From Mercurialis annua (taxonomy: Eukaryota > Streptophyta > Magnoliopsida > Malpighiales > Euphorbiaceae), in assembly GCF_937616625.2 (NCBI RefSeq), contig NC_065577.1, forward strand, positions 9,341,001 to 9,405,000: DNA of 64,000 bases, read 5' to 3'. Position 1 is the first letter of the stretch; each line of letters opens with the position of its first letter. The translations under genes were made by a program, and so were the position numbers. The notes beneath the pieces were generated by a model. That model had not been told where the DNA came from. It worked only from the letters and a program-made list of their open reading frames with translations, and searched no databases. Of the stretch, positions 11,311-23,073 are shown piece by piece.

Positions 11311-11976
11311 ATTAGGCCTCGTTTTAAAGTAGAAAATGTGATAGTTTTGTAGCCACATATTTTCCATTGTTTTACGATCAATGAAAATTCAGAGCAAAAC
11401 TCTAATATTATATTTTAACAAATATATTGTTAGTTTAACTCTAACACTATATATCCTTGTATGAGGCTGGTGGGATTGTGGTTGTTTCCTACTTGCATAA
11501 ACTACTACATTACATATGTTTATAAAAACTGAGTATATTTTATCTAAACCCGATCAGGTTTCAGATTTGCTTAAACTAATTTTAATTTTTTTTTTGAAGT
11601 TTGGTGATACGTTGATCTAGGTTGATGAATTTTTCATGTTCAGAATAGTTTGCCTTCGGCAAGATTTTAAGTTCTCATACTTCTTTTACTATTAATATGT
11701 AAATATAGGATAACTTCTGTTTTTTATATTTAAATTTTTTTGGTTCATGTAAATTGGTCTAACTAATTAGCACTTATTATTTTTAGTGTTCATGTATTAA
11801 CTAGAGTTCTATTGCAGTGAAATTTAGTATTGAATTATTATCTAATATTTTCATTTAATTTTACATAAAACTTTTGCCTAAACTTTTTTATTTTAATTAA
11901 ATGTTATGAATTCATACACGAGTAAAGTAGTTTTTTTAATATATTCCTCCCGTAAAAATTCCATGAGGGTGGTGAA
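11311..11976 (+). repeat. End of copy B and start of copy C of the B3 3' flank
   Basis: 'ggtgggattgtggttg' near 11469 matches copy A at 1467. From about 11700 the sequence again matches the B3 3' UTR: 'taggataa', 'gtaaattggtctaactaattag' and 'gcagtgaaatttagtattgaa', compare 4520-4640. No B3 coding sequence is left between the two copies, so an upstream B3 copy has been lost or heavily degraded. Confidence 0.55.
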
Positions 11977-12166
11977 TAGGAAAAATTATTACACGCAACC
12001 ATTGCGCCATGTCATTCGTGCAACACGCCAATGATGCGTTAGCCATATGGAAAAATTGATAATAAAAAAAATAAATAATAATTTAAAAATTGAAAAATTC
12101 CCTATCGCAAATGCTCATTGACTTGTTGTAAATATGACATGGCACAAATAATGCATAGGATAAGCA
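11977..12166. mobile_element. Small foldback element inserted in copy C
   Basis: Copy B lacks these bases: 4785-4810 reads through where copy C is interrupted. The two sides show partly complementary blocks ('gccatgtcattcgtgcaa' and 'gacatggcacaaat'). Flanking 9-mers GTGAATAGG and GTAAATTGG match at 7 of 9 positions. Confidence 0.45.
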
Positions 12167-12198
12167 CTCGGTAAATTGGCCATAAATCACAGTGATAA

Positions 12199-14990
12199 AT
12201 GATAACTCAATATAGCAAGAGCAGTAACAAACTGACTGACTATGTAAACAGCATATGTAATATCAGAGCGAGTGATAGTGAGATAAACCAAACTTCCCAC
12301 AACTGTTCTATAAAGACTTGGATCTGGCAATGAAGACCCATCAGAAATAGAGTACCGATCGCATTGAGCTCAATAGGAGTATCAACAGTCTTATTCTCCG
12401 AGAGGCGAACACGCCCAAAAATATCTGAAATATACTTAGATTGAGAAAGAAGATACCCTTTTGGAGAAGAAGCAACTTCAATATCCAAGAAGTAACGAAG
12501 GGGACCCAAGTCTTTCATAGCAAAACTTCGAGTCAACTCAGACTTCAACAAGCTAATTCCAATAACATCATCACATGTAATAATCATATCATCAACATAA
12601 AGAGAAAGCAAAATTCGACCAGCCGAGGTACATGTGACAAATAAAGCAAAATCATGGTTACTCAGGCAAGCACAAAGAGAAGTAATCACAGTAGAGAATT
12701 TCTCAAATCAGGCACGTGAAGCCTGTTTAAGACCATAAAAGAGCCTTCCTAAGTTTACAGACTTCACCAGGTTGATGATCAATACCAGAAGGAGGAACTA
12801 TATAGACTTCTTCATGAAGGTCGCCATTCAGAAAGGCATTATTAACATCCATTTGAGTGATATCCCAACGTTGAACAGAAGCAACCACAATAAGAGTTCG
12901 AACTGTAGTCATTTTTGCAACAGGAGCAGAAGTCTCCTCATAATCCATACCATATTTTTGAGAATAACCCTTAACAACCAAGCGAGTTTTATATCTTTCA
13001 ATAGATCCATCAGCTTTAGTTTAATCTTAGAGACCCAACGAGAACCAATAGCACGTTTTCCTACAGGAAGAGACACTAAATCCCAAGTATGGGTTTGATG
13101 AAGAGCAGTTAGCTCCTCAGCCATAGCACGCTGCCAAAGAGGAAAGAACTGCCTCTTTGAAAGATGTAGGCTCAGAAAGACAATGAATAGAAGCAAGGAA
13201 TGAAGAAAATGAGCTGGAAAGATAAGAATAATCAAAATCAGGTTGTCTAGTAGACTTACGATTTCGCACAGGATATCGATGTTCAGTAGTATCCGCCGTC
13301 TTAGAAGATGATTGGGTAGAGACTGTAGTTGAGGGGACAATAGGAGTGTCAGAATTCTCAACAGGAGGTAGCTCATCATCATCATCAGTAAAAGGATCAA
13401 TGCAAACAAGATCAGACATAGATATACCATGAGGCGGTCAGGAATTGTAAAATAAGGAATATGTTCAAGAAAGACAACATGACGAGAAATATATAACTTA
13501 TGACTGACTGGATCAAAACAACGATATCCCTTTTGTCCTACACCATAACCAAGAAATACACATATAGCAGACCGTGAAGTTCATTTACTCCGTTGAACAT
13601 GAGGAAGAAGAACAAAGAATGTAGAACCAAAAACACAAAGAAAAGAATAATCTGGTGGACTACCATACAATCTCTCATAAGGAGACAACCCAAAATCATG
13701 AGAAGTAGGAATCCTATTAATAAAATAAACAGTAGTAAGAGATGCCTCCCCCAAATTTCACTAGGAACACTAGCAGACAATAAAAGTGATCTAGCAGTCT
13801 CAAGAATATGCCTATGTTTCCTTTCAGCAACCCCATTTTGTTCAGAAGTATCAATGGAAGAAGTTTGGTAAAATGTTCCATCTAAAGCAAGAAGTTCCTT
13901 AAAAGCATGAGAAGTATTGCCTAGTAAATCACATCTAAAACATTTAATAAAAGCTGCATGTTGAATTTTCACAAGAGATCGAAACTCATTATAGATGCCA
14001 AAAAAATCTGAGCCACGTTTCATATGATAAATCCAACAATAACGAGTACAATCATCAATAAAAGAGACATAATAACGAGAGCCTTCCTTTGTAAAAATAG
14101 GAGAAGGTCCCGAAACCTCAGAATGAATAAGATCAAAAGGTGCAATAGAAAATGTATTACTTTTAGAAAAAGGCAAAGCAGCGAACTTTGCAAGTTTACA
14201 ACCACTGCAATCAGAAATATCACGAGTTTTCAAATCTCCTAAAACTCTTGTAGACGCTAAAAATTTTAATCGAGACCTAGAGACATGACCAAGGCGGGAA
14301 TGCCATAAATAAAACACAGAAGAAGACTGACTCAAACGAAAAGACGAAACATCCACACCAGGAACAGCAGCTGCAATCTTAGGAGTTTTGAGCTGATCCA
14401 ATATATAAAGTCCTCCTTCCCTATGGCCGGTCCCAATCACTTCCTGAGATTTTGGATCCTGAACATAAAAAGCAGAAGAAGAAAAGGAAACTAAGCAACC
14501 ATTATCACAAATTTGACCAACATAAGCAAGATTTAAAGTAAACTAGGAATGTGATAAACATTAGATAAGGACAAAGAAGGTGCAATAACTGAATCAACAC
14601 CTTGCAAGGGCATAGGTGTACTAGTAGCACTCATGATAGGAACATAAACTTTAGGGGTCAAATAAGTAAAAGATGACAAATTAAGTGACATATGATTCGA
14701 AGCACCAGAATCTAAAATCTAGGAGGAAGAAGATATACCTGACGAACTAGATGACAAACCTATTTGAGATGAAGTTGACATGGCATGCGCCTGAGATGCA
14801 AGAAATTGCTGAAACTGCTCAATCATTGATGGATCTAAAGAAGAAGCGGTAAGTGCATTGTGAGGGCGAGCAAGAAGACGAGGTCCATTATGAGGAGCCG
14901 GCAGTCGGTAACTCCATTGCTGAGTCTGCTGATGGGGCTGTTGTTGAGCATACTGCTGCTTTCCTTTATCCATACATGAGAGATTAACAA
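12199..14990 (-). pseudogene. Copia gag-pol polyprotein remnant
   Basis: The gag tail is Q-rich (MDKGKQQYAQQQPHQQ, from 14973). The protease motif ILDSGASNHM follows an in-frame TAG where a tryptophan is usual (about 14718). The integrase has an HHCC zinc finger (HSRLGH...CSGCKLAK), but its first catalytic aspartate region reads HSEV rather than the usual HSDV; NGVAERKH keeps the glutamate. The RT has QMDVNNAFLNGDLHEEVY and the catalytic YVDDM (about 12590). The frame is broken between integrase and RT and again inside RT. The order protease-integrase-RT identifies Ty1-copia. Confidence 0.85.
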
Positions 14991-15010
14991 AATTTTCTGT
15001 GAAATTTTTG
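12199..15010 (-). mobile_element. Ty1-copia retrotransposon fragment
   Basis: Read on the minus strand the order is end of gag (about 15000-14720), protease (about 14700), integrase (14440-13540) and reverse transcriptase (13100-12200). Neither LTR, the main gag, nor RNase H is present, so both ends are truncated. Its low-coordinate end abuts copy C of the B3 flank directly after 'cagtgataa'. Confidence 0.85.
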
Positions 15011-15448
15011 AAAAGTTGATTCGAGCGACGTTTTCCTTGGATTTCCCTTCGATTTCTTCGGGTGTGGAATATACTATTTTCTTGTTATATATTAACAGTA
15101 ACAATTTTAATATCTTAACTGTAAAATTATTTTGTTGCTAATTCTAGTATTCCTTAGTGAATATATATAATTTGTTGAACTATTATATTTATAATAGATT
15201 AATATTGGAAGAAACCTATCACAAATGACATTTATTTATTATAAATAATAATCATTGCGCAACAGAAAGAAAGGTACAAATCATATGTCAATTTAAAGAC
15301 TACGGATGATTTTTGTTTTTTGAAAATCGAAACATGCAACATTTATTCAATGTAATTTCACATAAATTACATTTAGTATTTAATAAAAGCAACTAATACG
15401 ACATATGCATCTTTATTTTAGATAACTTCAGAAGTAGGCCTTCAGCAA
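15011..15448. other. 3' flank of WSD gene A and adjoining spacer
   Basis: Bases about 15200-15448 are homologous, inverted, to 62010-62270 downstream of WSD gene B, with shared blocks such as 'aataaatgttgcatgttt'. Homology stops near 15200, one edge of the duplicated segment. 15011-15200 is AT-rich with nothing recognisable. Confidence 0.6.
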
Positions 15449-18400
15449 TCAGAGTGTGGCGTCCTTGATGAGCTTGAGAGAAATTTGAAAATCATCACAG
15501 AGTTGGTAAGGATCAGGAATTATAGTTTCGTCAACTGCTAATATTATTTTGATCTTGTTCACGTAACTCACTATATGAACAAACAATGCCTGTAAAACAA
15601 AGTTCCAGTTATCAATTGTTGTTTTTGTGTTAAAGTCATATGCGACAAATATTATAAAACGGAGAGAATAGTATATTTGGAAGTTGAACTATATCTGCTA
15701 GTTGTTATTATGAAAAGACAAATGATTATGAATCAAAATTGAATAAATGAGTATGCTTACATTGGGTTGGCCACAGCAAGATGGAGCTATAAAAGCCAGT
15801 GGATATCCACAGAAGGAGATTTGTTCTTGAGGACCAGGTACATTTGAATAACAAATTGATGTTTGTGTTGGAAAGCCGCAGGTCTGTTCAGTATATATAA
15901 ATATCATAGAAAATGACAATGAATTAATTTGAAATAAGATAATTTTCTTATTAATTTAGAAAATAATTATTGAATAAAGTACCATGGTAGGGTAAAATTT
16001 GAGGAGAAGTCTAGCCATGAAATAAATGCATTTAGCTTCCAAGGAGGCTTTCTTTCGGTCGGAATTAAGCTTAGCATCACGTACGTAATCTAACGGATTA
16101 TCTCGCAATGCAATGGTGAAAGGGAATAATAGATAAGCTATATAGTTTCCCCACTTCGCTTTCGACCCTTTTTTGATCATTTCTTCGAAAGTCTGTTTCA
16201 ATTAATTTTAAATATAACAATATTTTTACTATTAAATTATGAATATGAAATTGCATGTGCAAATATTTGAATAATGATTTTTGAGATATTCAAGTTATTT
16301 CTTTATTGTATTTTGGTGACTGCATTTTGATTCGTTTAGTTTTAATTACTGAACTTTGATGTTATTTCAATGGATTCAGTCAAAATGCAATGCGTGTGAA
16401 AGCCGGAATTTTTCACGCGAGAATTTTTTTCTGAAATTTTATGATCATATATGTATAATTTCATTTTAGCTTGGAGTTTTATATCAAATTATTCATATAT
16501 AGGCAGCTTTCAAAAAAATAAAAAATCAACTGCCATATTTACTTCTTATGAGAAGCTCATGTTGGAATAAAATTAAAATGTAAAAGACAAATTAAAAGGT
16601 TTAAATTTGATAACTAAATTAAAATAAATCAAAATTTAGTTGCGGAAATAAAAAAAAAGAAATTGAATAATATTCAAGATCGATTACCCATAAATACTCA
16701 CTTGGATTCCTGAAAATGGTCGCATGTTGACGAAACAAGTAGCTCTGAAACGAATATTTTTTGGCAAATTGTTTTTCCCTCTACCTTTCCCTCTACCTGT
16801 ATCTCCATCTTCTATACCTGCTATATATATGAAATCAGTTTTTATGTATTTTCTTTTGCTGTTTAATTTTTTTTGAAAAATTAATGTTTAATTTTTTAAA
16901 AAATTAATTTTTTTATTCGATTTAGTTATAAAAATTAAAAAAAATAATTTATTTGATTTTGGACAAAACTATCAATTTGATGGGAATGCAGACTTTAACT
17001 CTAGCAAAGCCCATCAATGCGCAGAAAAAAAAATCTAAAGCTCGAACTCGATTAATATTATTATTATTTGATTATCAATAATATTCTATAAGAGTAGTAA
17101 TTTAAAATTTCACCATAATAAATATAAAGAAAAAAAAGAATTCACCATAATTCTAAAAAGAAATTTATTAGTACCAATTTGAACACCATGAGTTGGTGAC
17201 TACATTTAATTGCTGAATGTTGGATAAGATTTTTTTTTTTATAAAATGGTAATCGACTACATTTGACTGCGGAATTTTAATTCGATTCAATTTGATTTAA
17301 AAGAGAGTCTCCATCACTAGATCACACCACCTACATTAAAAATGTCTATTTGATTAAGTTCTAAATTTAGTTGGACTTACCATACTTCCTGTTGAGATAA
17401 CGAGACAAAGCAGCTTGTGTAACTCCAACCAACACATCATTGACAGTCTGAAGAAAAAAAAACAACAAAATGAGTTTGACGTGTTTCTAAATATCTTATT
17501 ATATATACAGGGGTGTGCAGAATCGACTGAAGAACCTAATCGAATTGACAAATTTAGTTAGGTTCAATTTATTAAGATAATTAAATTTTGATATTCGGTT
17601 TGGATTGGTTTAGTTCGGTTTTGGCATAAAAACATTTTAGATAGGATTTAACGTAAACCAAACCAAAGATAACCGAAAAACATCGAACTGACTTGTTCAA
17701 TTTGAAAATACACTCTCGGAATTTTAATTTGATTTAATTTGATTTGATTTAAATACTTACTGCAGCCATGGCATTCTTGACCAACTTTACATCATCAAAA
17801 GATAATGTTGTGTGAACAAATCTCCTAGCAGAAGGTCCAAGCCTTTGAGCTTTAAGTGGGTTTGCGGTATCATTCAAGAATAAATATGTTAACACAAACA
17901 TTACCACATCCACAGCAGTATTCCAACACAGAAGCACCAGCAACCCTAGCTTGATCAACAAGAAACGCAGAAACCCTAATAAAGACTCGTTATTTTTCTT
18001 GCTCCCATTTGATTTTCGTGCAGTTGGAATGGTCGGAAGAGATTCGGGATCCGACACTTGACGAGAACAAGAAAGCAAAAGAGACATGAGAGATATGCCA
18101 TCACCGATGGAATGGTGAACTCGTAAAACCGCGGTGGCTTCGGCTTCAGAGGTTTTCACTTCCAGGACATGAAAATCCCACAAAGGGATGGACATGCTGA
18201 TTGTGGTTTTGCTGAGGTTAGAGACATAGTCTTCGACAAACTTGTCCGGAGAGTCCATGTTTGGATCGAGCTTTGGAATTATTACATGGTTGTCTATGTT
18301 TACTTCTGTTTTAACCCATCTTAACTCTCCACCATTTTTCTCGTCCACAACCTGCTCATACATTGTTTTTGTCCAAGTTCATTAATTATATTTTCTGTTG

Positions 18401-19452
18401 TCGCAGTTGCATTAATTACATGACAATGAAATAAGTGGCTCGAGTGATACTAAACTTTTATCATGTCTTACATTGTATATGATATATTTCTATCAAATAA
18501 TACCAAAATTATAACTTTTATGCAAATAATTTGTCCCATCAAAATCAGTTGATGTGCTTGACACTATATATTTTAAAGGGTTAATTATATAAAAAATCAC
18601 GATATGCACACAAAATTTCATTTTAATCACGACCTTCGAAAGTTGTTAAATGAAATCATGACCTTTTATTTTTTTTTTTCAAATTTTCATTTCAGTGTAT
18701 TTTTGTTTACTAAAATTTTCACTAAATCATTAATGAAAAACCAAATAATAAATCGACATCAAATATTATTATCTTTCAGTTAAAGTATGTATGATTAATA
18801 ATTTTTAGTCAGAAAAATACACTGAATTCTACTCTGGTGATAGGTTTGAAACAAAATGAAAGATGGTGCTTTAAATGCCAACTTTTATAAAAGGTCTCAT
18901 GTTCGAGTCTCACTTTTCCCTAATTATCAAAAAAAAATCAAATTTGAAATTTTATAGCGAAAAAACGGTTGGAGTCACTAAAAGCACAATATGATGGGAA
19001 ATTCTTACCTAATCCCGGTTCATGAATTTTCCATGCACCTATCCAATGAGGTGTTAGAAAATCTAACACAATTTTCTCTCTCTTCTCATTATTTTCTCTT
19101 TCTTCTAATTTCTCTAACACCTCATAGGATAGGTCCATGAATTTTCGAAATTTGATAACCAAACTACACAAATGCAGAAGTAGAGTATAAACATAAATAT
19201 AGTACATGAAAGCAAGTGATCTGCATTGTTTACCTGCAAACTAGAGAAACGAGGGTGCTTAGGGAAAGTGCGAGCAATGTGGAGTTTGACAACATCTGGG
19301 CTGATCGGCGCAGCAAACCCTAACATGGCAATGATGTAAAAGTTGGAATCAGGCTTGTGAAATAGCCGAGACATTGGACTCAATGGTTCTCCACCATCCT
19401 CTTCCTCTCTTCCATTTTTCATTATTCTAATTGGTTTCATAACACTTTCCAT
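15449..19452 (-). CDS. WSD gene A: wax ester synthase/diacylglycerol acyltransferase
   Basis: Seven exons, all GT-AG: 19452-19234, 18351-17761, 17447-17381, 16817-16702, 16192-15983, 15883-15761, 15589-15449. The joined frame is open for 488 aa, close to Arabidopsis WSD1. The family transfers acyl-CoA to fatty alcohols, and to diacylglycerol in some members, at the ER. The active site HHSIGDG (HHxxxDG) is at residues 152-158. PLWDFHVL precedes it, a hydrophobic segment spans about 198-232, and NDVLVG with LSRYL starts exon 3. LPKNIRFRA lies in exon 4. The C-terminal DUF1298 region ends IILAVDE...PDPYQLCDDF. Exon 4 carries a GRGKGRGK repeat absent from the paralogue. The boundaries were chosen because the paralogue gives the same exon sizes except exon 4 (116 versus 113 bp). 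Confidence 0.92.
18352..18925. mobile_element. Foldback MITE and truncated SINE-like tail in WSD-A intron 1
   Basis: From about 18578, GGGTTAATTATATAAAAAATCACG begins an arm like those of the MITEs at 42623 and 51087 ('tttcattttaatcacgacctt'). A partial opposite arm ('caaaatgaaagatggtgc') ends near 18890. It is followed by 'tgttcgagtctcac' and an A-run at about 18930, which looks like the B box and tail of a 5'-truncated SINE. The exact right boundary is unclear. The intron itself is 18352-19233. Confidence 0.45.
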
Positions 19453-19506
19453 TATTATTTTTCTCTTACTCTTCTTCCTTCTGATTCTTCTCCACCTTCT
19501 TCTCCC

Positions 19507-19514
19507 TATTTATA
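19507..19514 (-). promoter_or_regulatory. TATA box of WSD gene A
   Basis: On the minus strand this is TATAAATA, 55 bp upstream of the ATG. The same box in the same context lies 53 bp upstream of the paralogue's ATG, so it is conserved through the duplication. Confidence 0.75.
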
Positions 19515-19862
19515 GAGTAACTCGAAGTGGGAATATCATTGAAAAGTCATTATTTCTGTGTCTCTTAATTAATTACTGTTAAACAAGCAAAATGTTATAC
19601 GTTCTCTTGTGTGAATTAATTGAAAGCTGGCTATATATGATGTATATCAATCTTCTAGAGAAATTATTGTCTGAACCAGTTTCGCCAGGTAAGAATATAA
19701 ACTATTCGTATATCGACACGTGGCAACAAGTATTTCTCTATTTTCTGAGGTCACTTAACTATCCATCTATTACAATTTGTCTACCCATCTGATCTGTTTG
19801 GAGTATCTAACAAAATAAGCAAAGTATTAGCTAAAAGATAAATATTCCCTAATTGTTGAAAT
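19515..19862. other. Intergenic spacer upstream of WSD gene A
   Basis: This is the likely promoter and upstream region. Homology with the paralogue is visible only for the first 50 or so bases ('agtgggaat' and 'agtcccacttc' contexts). Nothing else is recognisable. Confidence 0.4.
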
Positions 19863-19873
19863 AGTTTATTTTT

Positions 19874-19979
19874 ACCAACGAGCTGTAGCTCAAATGGTAT
19901 AAGCGCTGGACAGCAAATGCTAAAGTCGTGGGTTCAAATCCTCCTACAAGCGCTTCCCCCTCTCCAATTATAAAAAAAA
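19874..19979 (+). mobile_element. tRNA-derived SINE with 11-bp target duplication
   Basis: The 106-bp unit begins with a tRNA-like head. The A box TAGCTCAAATGG (19886-19897) fits TRGYNNARNNG perfectly and the B box GGTTCAAATCC (19931-19941) has one change from GGTTCGANTCC. A short pyrimidine-rich body ends in an A-run. AGTTTATTTTT flanks both sides (19863-19873 and 19980-19990). The tRNA fold is incomplete: there is no acceptor-stem pairing. This is therefore a short SINE, not a tRNA gene. Confidence 0.85.
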
Positions 19980-20790
19980 AGTTTATTTTTCAATGTCTAT
20001 GTAGAAATAGTAAATTAATGTCTATGTACAAATAATGTATTTTGCTCGTCACAGTCATAATTGTAGACATAATTTATTAATATTTTAAATGCTTTAATTA
20101 CTAAAAATATATATAATAATTAAATAATAAGTATCCATCTATAATTTAGAAAGATATTCAATCAAATTACTCGAATCGGTTTAAATTTTGGTAAGACCGG
20201 TCAAAATAAATATTAATGAAATTTTAAATTTTTTATCCTCTCGAATCAAATCATAGTTAATTTTTGACCGAATTAGTTGAATCGGTTTAAATTTTGATAA
20301 GACCGGTCAAAATTAATATTATTAAAATTTTCTATTTTCTATTTTTTCTCTTTTCAAATCGGATCATAGTCGATTTTGACTAAATTAGTTGAATCGGCAA
20401 TTTTTAATACAATAAAAATAATGAGTTAGAATTTGAAACTAATAAGTTTTAAGAGTTATTTCAAATTTTCAACTTTGCATGTGCGAAAATCGACTTGGAT
20501 TTGATCTAAATCCAAATCTAACAAATTCTACATTCCAAACAAAAGATTTGGCTCAAATCCAAATCTAAATTCAAATCCACCCTTCTCTAAATGCACCCTA
20601 AAAGTAAAATCCTTATTATTGAAAAAATTTATTTTTTTGATGTCTATGTAGAAGAAGTAAATTAATGTATATATATAAATAGTTTATTTTGTTTATCAGT
20701 CATAATTGTAGATATAATTTAAGTATCTTTTAATATTTTTAATATAATTAATAAAAATATATATAATAATTAAATAATTAATATCTATCT
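19980..20790. repeat. Direct and tandem repeats beside the SINE
   Basis: A block of about 165 bp at 19981-20150 recurs diverged at 20628-20790 ('gatgtctatgtag', 'agtcataattgtaga', 'atatataataattaaataat'). The SINE inserted at the left edge of the first copy. Between them a tandem repeat has two units of 106 and 112 bp (20173-20278 and 20279-20390), each starting GAATCGGTTTAAATTTTG. No coding sequence was seen. Confidence 0.6.
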
Positions 20791-20834
20791 ATAATAAGAA
20801 ACAAATAAAAAAATAATTTAAAACCAAATGAGGA

Positions 20835-21195
20835 TCATATTCGATTGGAAAGAATCCAGAGCAACTCATTAGAATTAGGTCTAAAAAAGCTAAAACTACA
20901 ACTCCGCCTGGTAAATTTTATAGTCAAAGAGACCCTACCAACAACATCATACCGAGCAAACATCTTCTCCAAATAATGATATCTCCATATTTTAGGAAAA
21001 TTCTCAAACTAAATCAAATTATTCTGAACAGAATGGTCCGACAGGGTGGAATCAAGCTTCCTAACCTTAAAATTGAGGTTATGGCCAAGGGTTTTACTAA
21101 GAAGATTGGTGTGAAATTCGCTAGTATTAGAGTTTCTCTAGGGTTGAGGGGAGGGGGAAGCCATAGCAATGAGGAGGAAGTAAATCAATGAGAAA
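20835..21195 (-). pseudogene. 5' fragment of a LINE ORF1 (RRM domain)
   Basis: On the minus strand the sequence reads from a start-like MASPSP through the RRM of LINE ORF1, with WRYHYLEKMFARYD, GRVSLT and FSFFRPNSNE. This corresponds to the start of ORF1 in the LINE at 35 kb (WRYHDLEKVFAMYG, FGFFRPDSN). An in-frame stop near the start and the absence of all downstream LINE sequence show it is a fragment. Because LINEs usually lose their 5' ends, a 5'-only piece is unusual. Confidence 0.7.
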
Positions 21196-21208
21196 GTTAT
21201 AAAAAGAA

Positions 21209-21604
21209 GAGAAAATTACGCTAAAGTTTCTAAGGTATACTATAATTAACAGTTTGATACCTCTTGTTTTAAAAGTCTATTTAATGGTCACTAAGTTTTA
21301 ATTCCGTTAACTATTAGGTCCCTCCATTAATTTTGACACTTATTTTCAAACGATTTGGTACCCCACCTTTAGTTTTATGAACGATTTGGTCCCTCACTTT
21401 TAATTTTATTACGATTTGGTCCTTCACTTTTAAACGATTTAGTGCCCGAGTTTCAATCCGTTAAACGATTTAGTCACTCAAATTAACAGAAGGATCTCTC
21501 AGTTAACGAAATTAAAACTGAGGAACCATTAAGTAAACTTTTGAAACAAGGGGTACCAAACTGTTAATTATGATATACATCAGGGGCCTCTAAATAATTT
21601 TCTT
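21209..21604. mobile_element. MULE-type foldback MITE with perfect 9-bp TSD
   Basis: TAAAAAGAA flanks both ends (21200-21208 and 21605-21613). The arms are long inverted repeats, starting GAGAAAATTA on the left and ending in its near-complement, with 'accaaactgttaatta' facing 'taattaacagtttg' inside. The core repeats 'acgatttggt' several times. A 9-bp TSD points to Mutator-like transposases. Confidence 0.85.
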
Positions 21605-21613
21605 TAAAAAGAA

Positions 21614-22151
21614 TAATTATTGTTTTTAAAACTTTTTGGTAATTAAACAAAGAGAAATTATCTTCTATATCTTATTTTTTAAAATTTTTACAAAAATACT
21701 TTTTTTTACCTCTAATCTATCATTGAATTATTAATAATTCTACTAATAAACTACCAAAAAAAGTATATTTATGTAATTTTTCTAAAAATAAACTATTTTT
21801 TTTTAAAAAAAGCCTTTATATAAAAGGGTGGGGTGGGGAGTAGGGAGATGGATGAATTAAAATAAGATAAAGTGAATTACATGAGATTTCAGTTTTATTT
21901 TTTTGTTGAAGAATTAAAAAAAAGATTAGAAAAATTACAGAAAAGGCTTAACGAACCTCAAAAGCATTGACTACAGCATCATACTGTCATAATAACGGGA
22001 CTATTTACGATGCATTCAACGTAAACAGCATGGGAAACGTAAATGGCCTATAAAAATATATAAATAGTTAGAAATAGTTATATATATAGATATACATTAT
22101 ATATTAAAAATATAATAGCTCTATCTTGTATATTATCTGAAAAAAGAGATA
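21614..22151. other. AT-rich spacer
   Basis: Nothing with coding or clear repeat structure was seen. Confidence 0.4.
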
Positions 22152-22362
22152 TTTTTAGGTAGACTCGGTACATCACGTTATCCGTGGACTAAGCCTATCA
22201 CATTATAACACGTCATTAAAATAATAATACTATTATAATATTACTATTCGAAAATATCAAAAAGTAATAAGTAAAATTACAATAGTGTAACTATTTTAAT
22301 GACGTGTCATAATGTGATAGATTGGTTCACAAATGATGTGATATACTGAATTTATCTAAAAA
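22152..22362. mobile_element. Foldback MITE
   Basis: The left arm has 'taggtagactcggta', 'tatcacattataacacgtcattaaaata'; the right arm is its complement ('attttaatgacgtgtcataatgtgata', 'atatactgaatttatcta'). One arm of the same family occurs inside the copia LTR at about 44457-44560. Confidence 0.65.
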
Positions 22363-22673
22363 AAAATTCAAAAAAATTCAAAAAAAAAATAATTGATTGG
22401 AAAATTCAATAATTCACAAATGAAAAAGAAGGAAAGAAAAGAAAATGTTATTCACCATGTGATGTGATATTAGAGAGGCCCTTGGTTATTTAATACCCGA
22501 CAAGGCATGATAATGGAAATGCCAAATGCAAAATTAAATATTGCCACCTAAAGTTGTTTTTTTGAGATATATATTTTCGGAGGAAAATTAGACGAATTAA
22601 ATACTGTCACAGAATATGGGTTAAAGAAGGTAGTACAAATTGGTGGATTAAATAATATTTTTTATTTAAATTA
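22363..22673. other. AT-rich spacer between MITEs
   Basis: Nothing recognisable was seen. Confidence 0.4.
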
Positions 22674-22992
22674 GAGTTAATTACATATAAAATCATCATC
22701 TTTACACGAAATCTTAAAAAAAATACGATTTTTAAAACATGTCAATTCAGGACATTACCTTTTAATTCTTTTCAAAAACGACATGAACATATTTTTAGAT
22801 AAAATTTCGCTAAGTTGGAGACCTGATGGATCTGTCACATGTCATGCCACGTCCGCAAGAAAAGCCACTGAAAATTGCCGATGTTATTTTAAAAAAAAAA
22901 ACGAAAAGTAGTACCCTGAATTGACATGTTTTAAAGGTCGTGTTATTTTTGAGATTTCGTGTAAAGGTGGCGATTTTGTACGTAATTAACCC
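22674..22992. mobile_element. MULE-type foldback MITE
   Basis: The inverted arms start GAGTTAATTAC and end GTAATTAACCC. 'aaacatgtcaattcagg' faces 'cctgaattgacatgttt'. Flanking 9-mers TTTAAATTA (22665-22673) and ATTAAATTA (22993-23001) match at 8 of 9 positions. Confidence 0.8.
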
Positions 22993-23073
22993 ATTAAATT
23001 ATTACAAAAAATTTATAAATTTATCTGAAAACGTTATATATATTTTTTGATTGAATTTTTGATTTACTACGAT

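Noticed and set aside
19881..19952. A tRNA gene
   Set aside because: The pol III boxes are good, but the ends cannot form an acceptor stem, an A-tail follows and target duplications flank it. It is a SINE.
20976..21191. A small plus-strand gene of 71 codons
   Set aside because: It is the antisense shadow of a LINE ORF1 RRM fragment.
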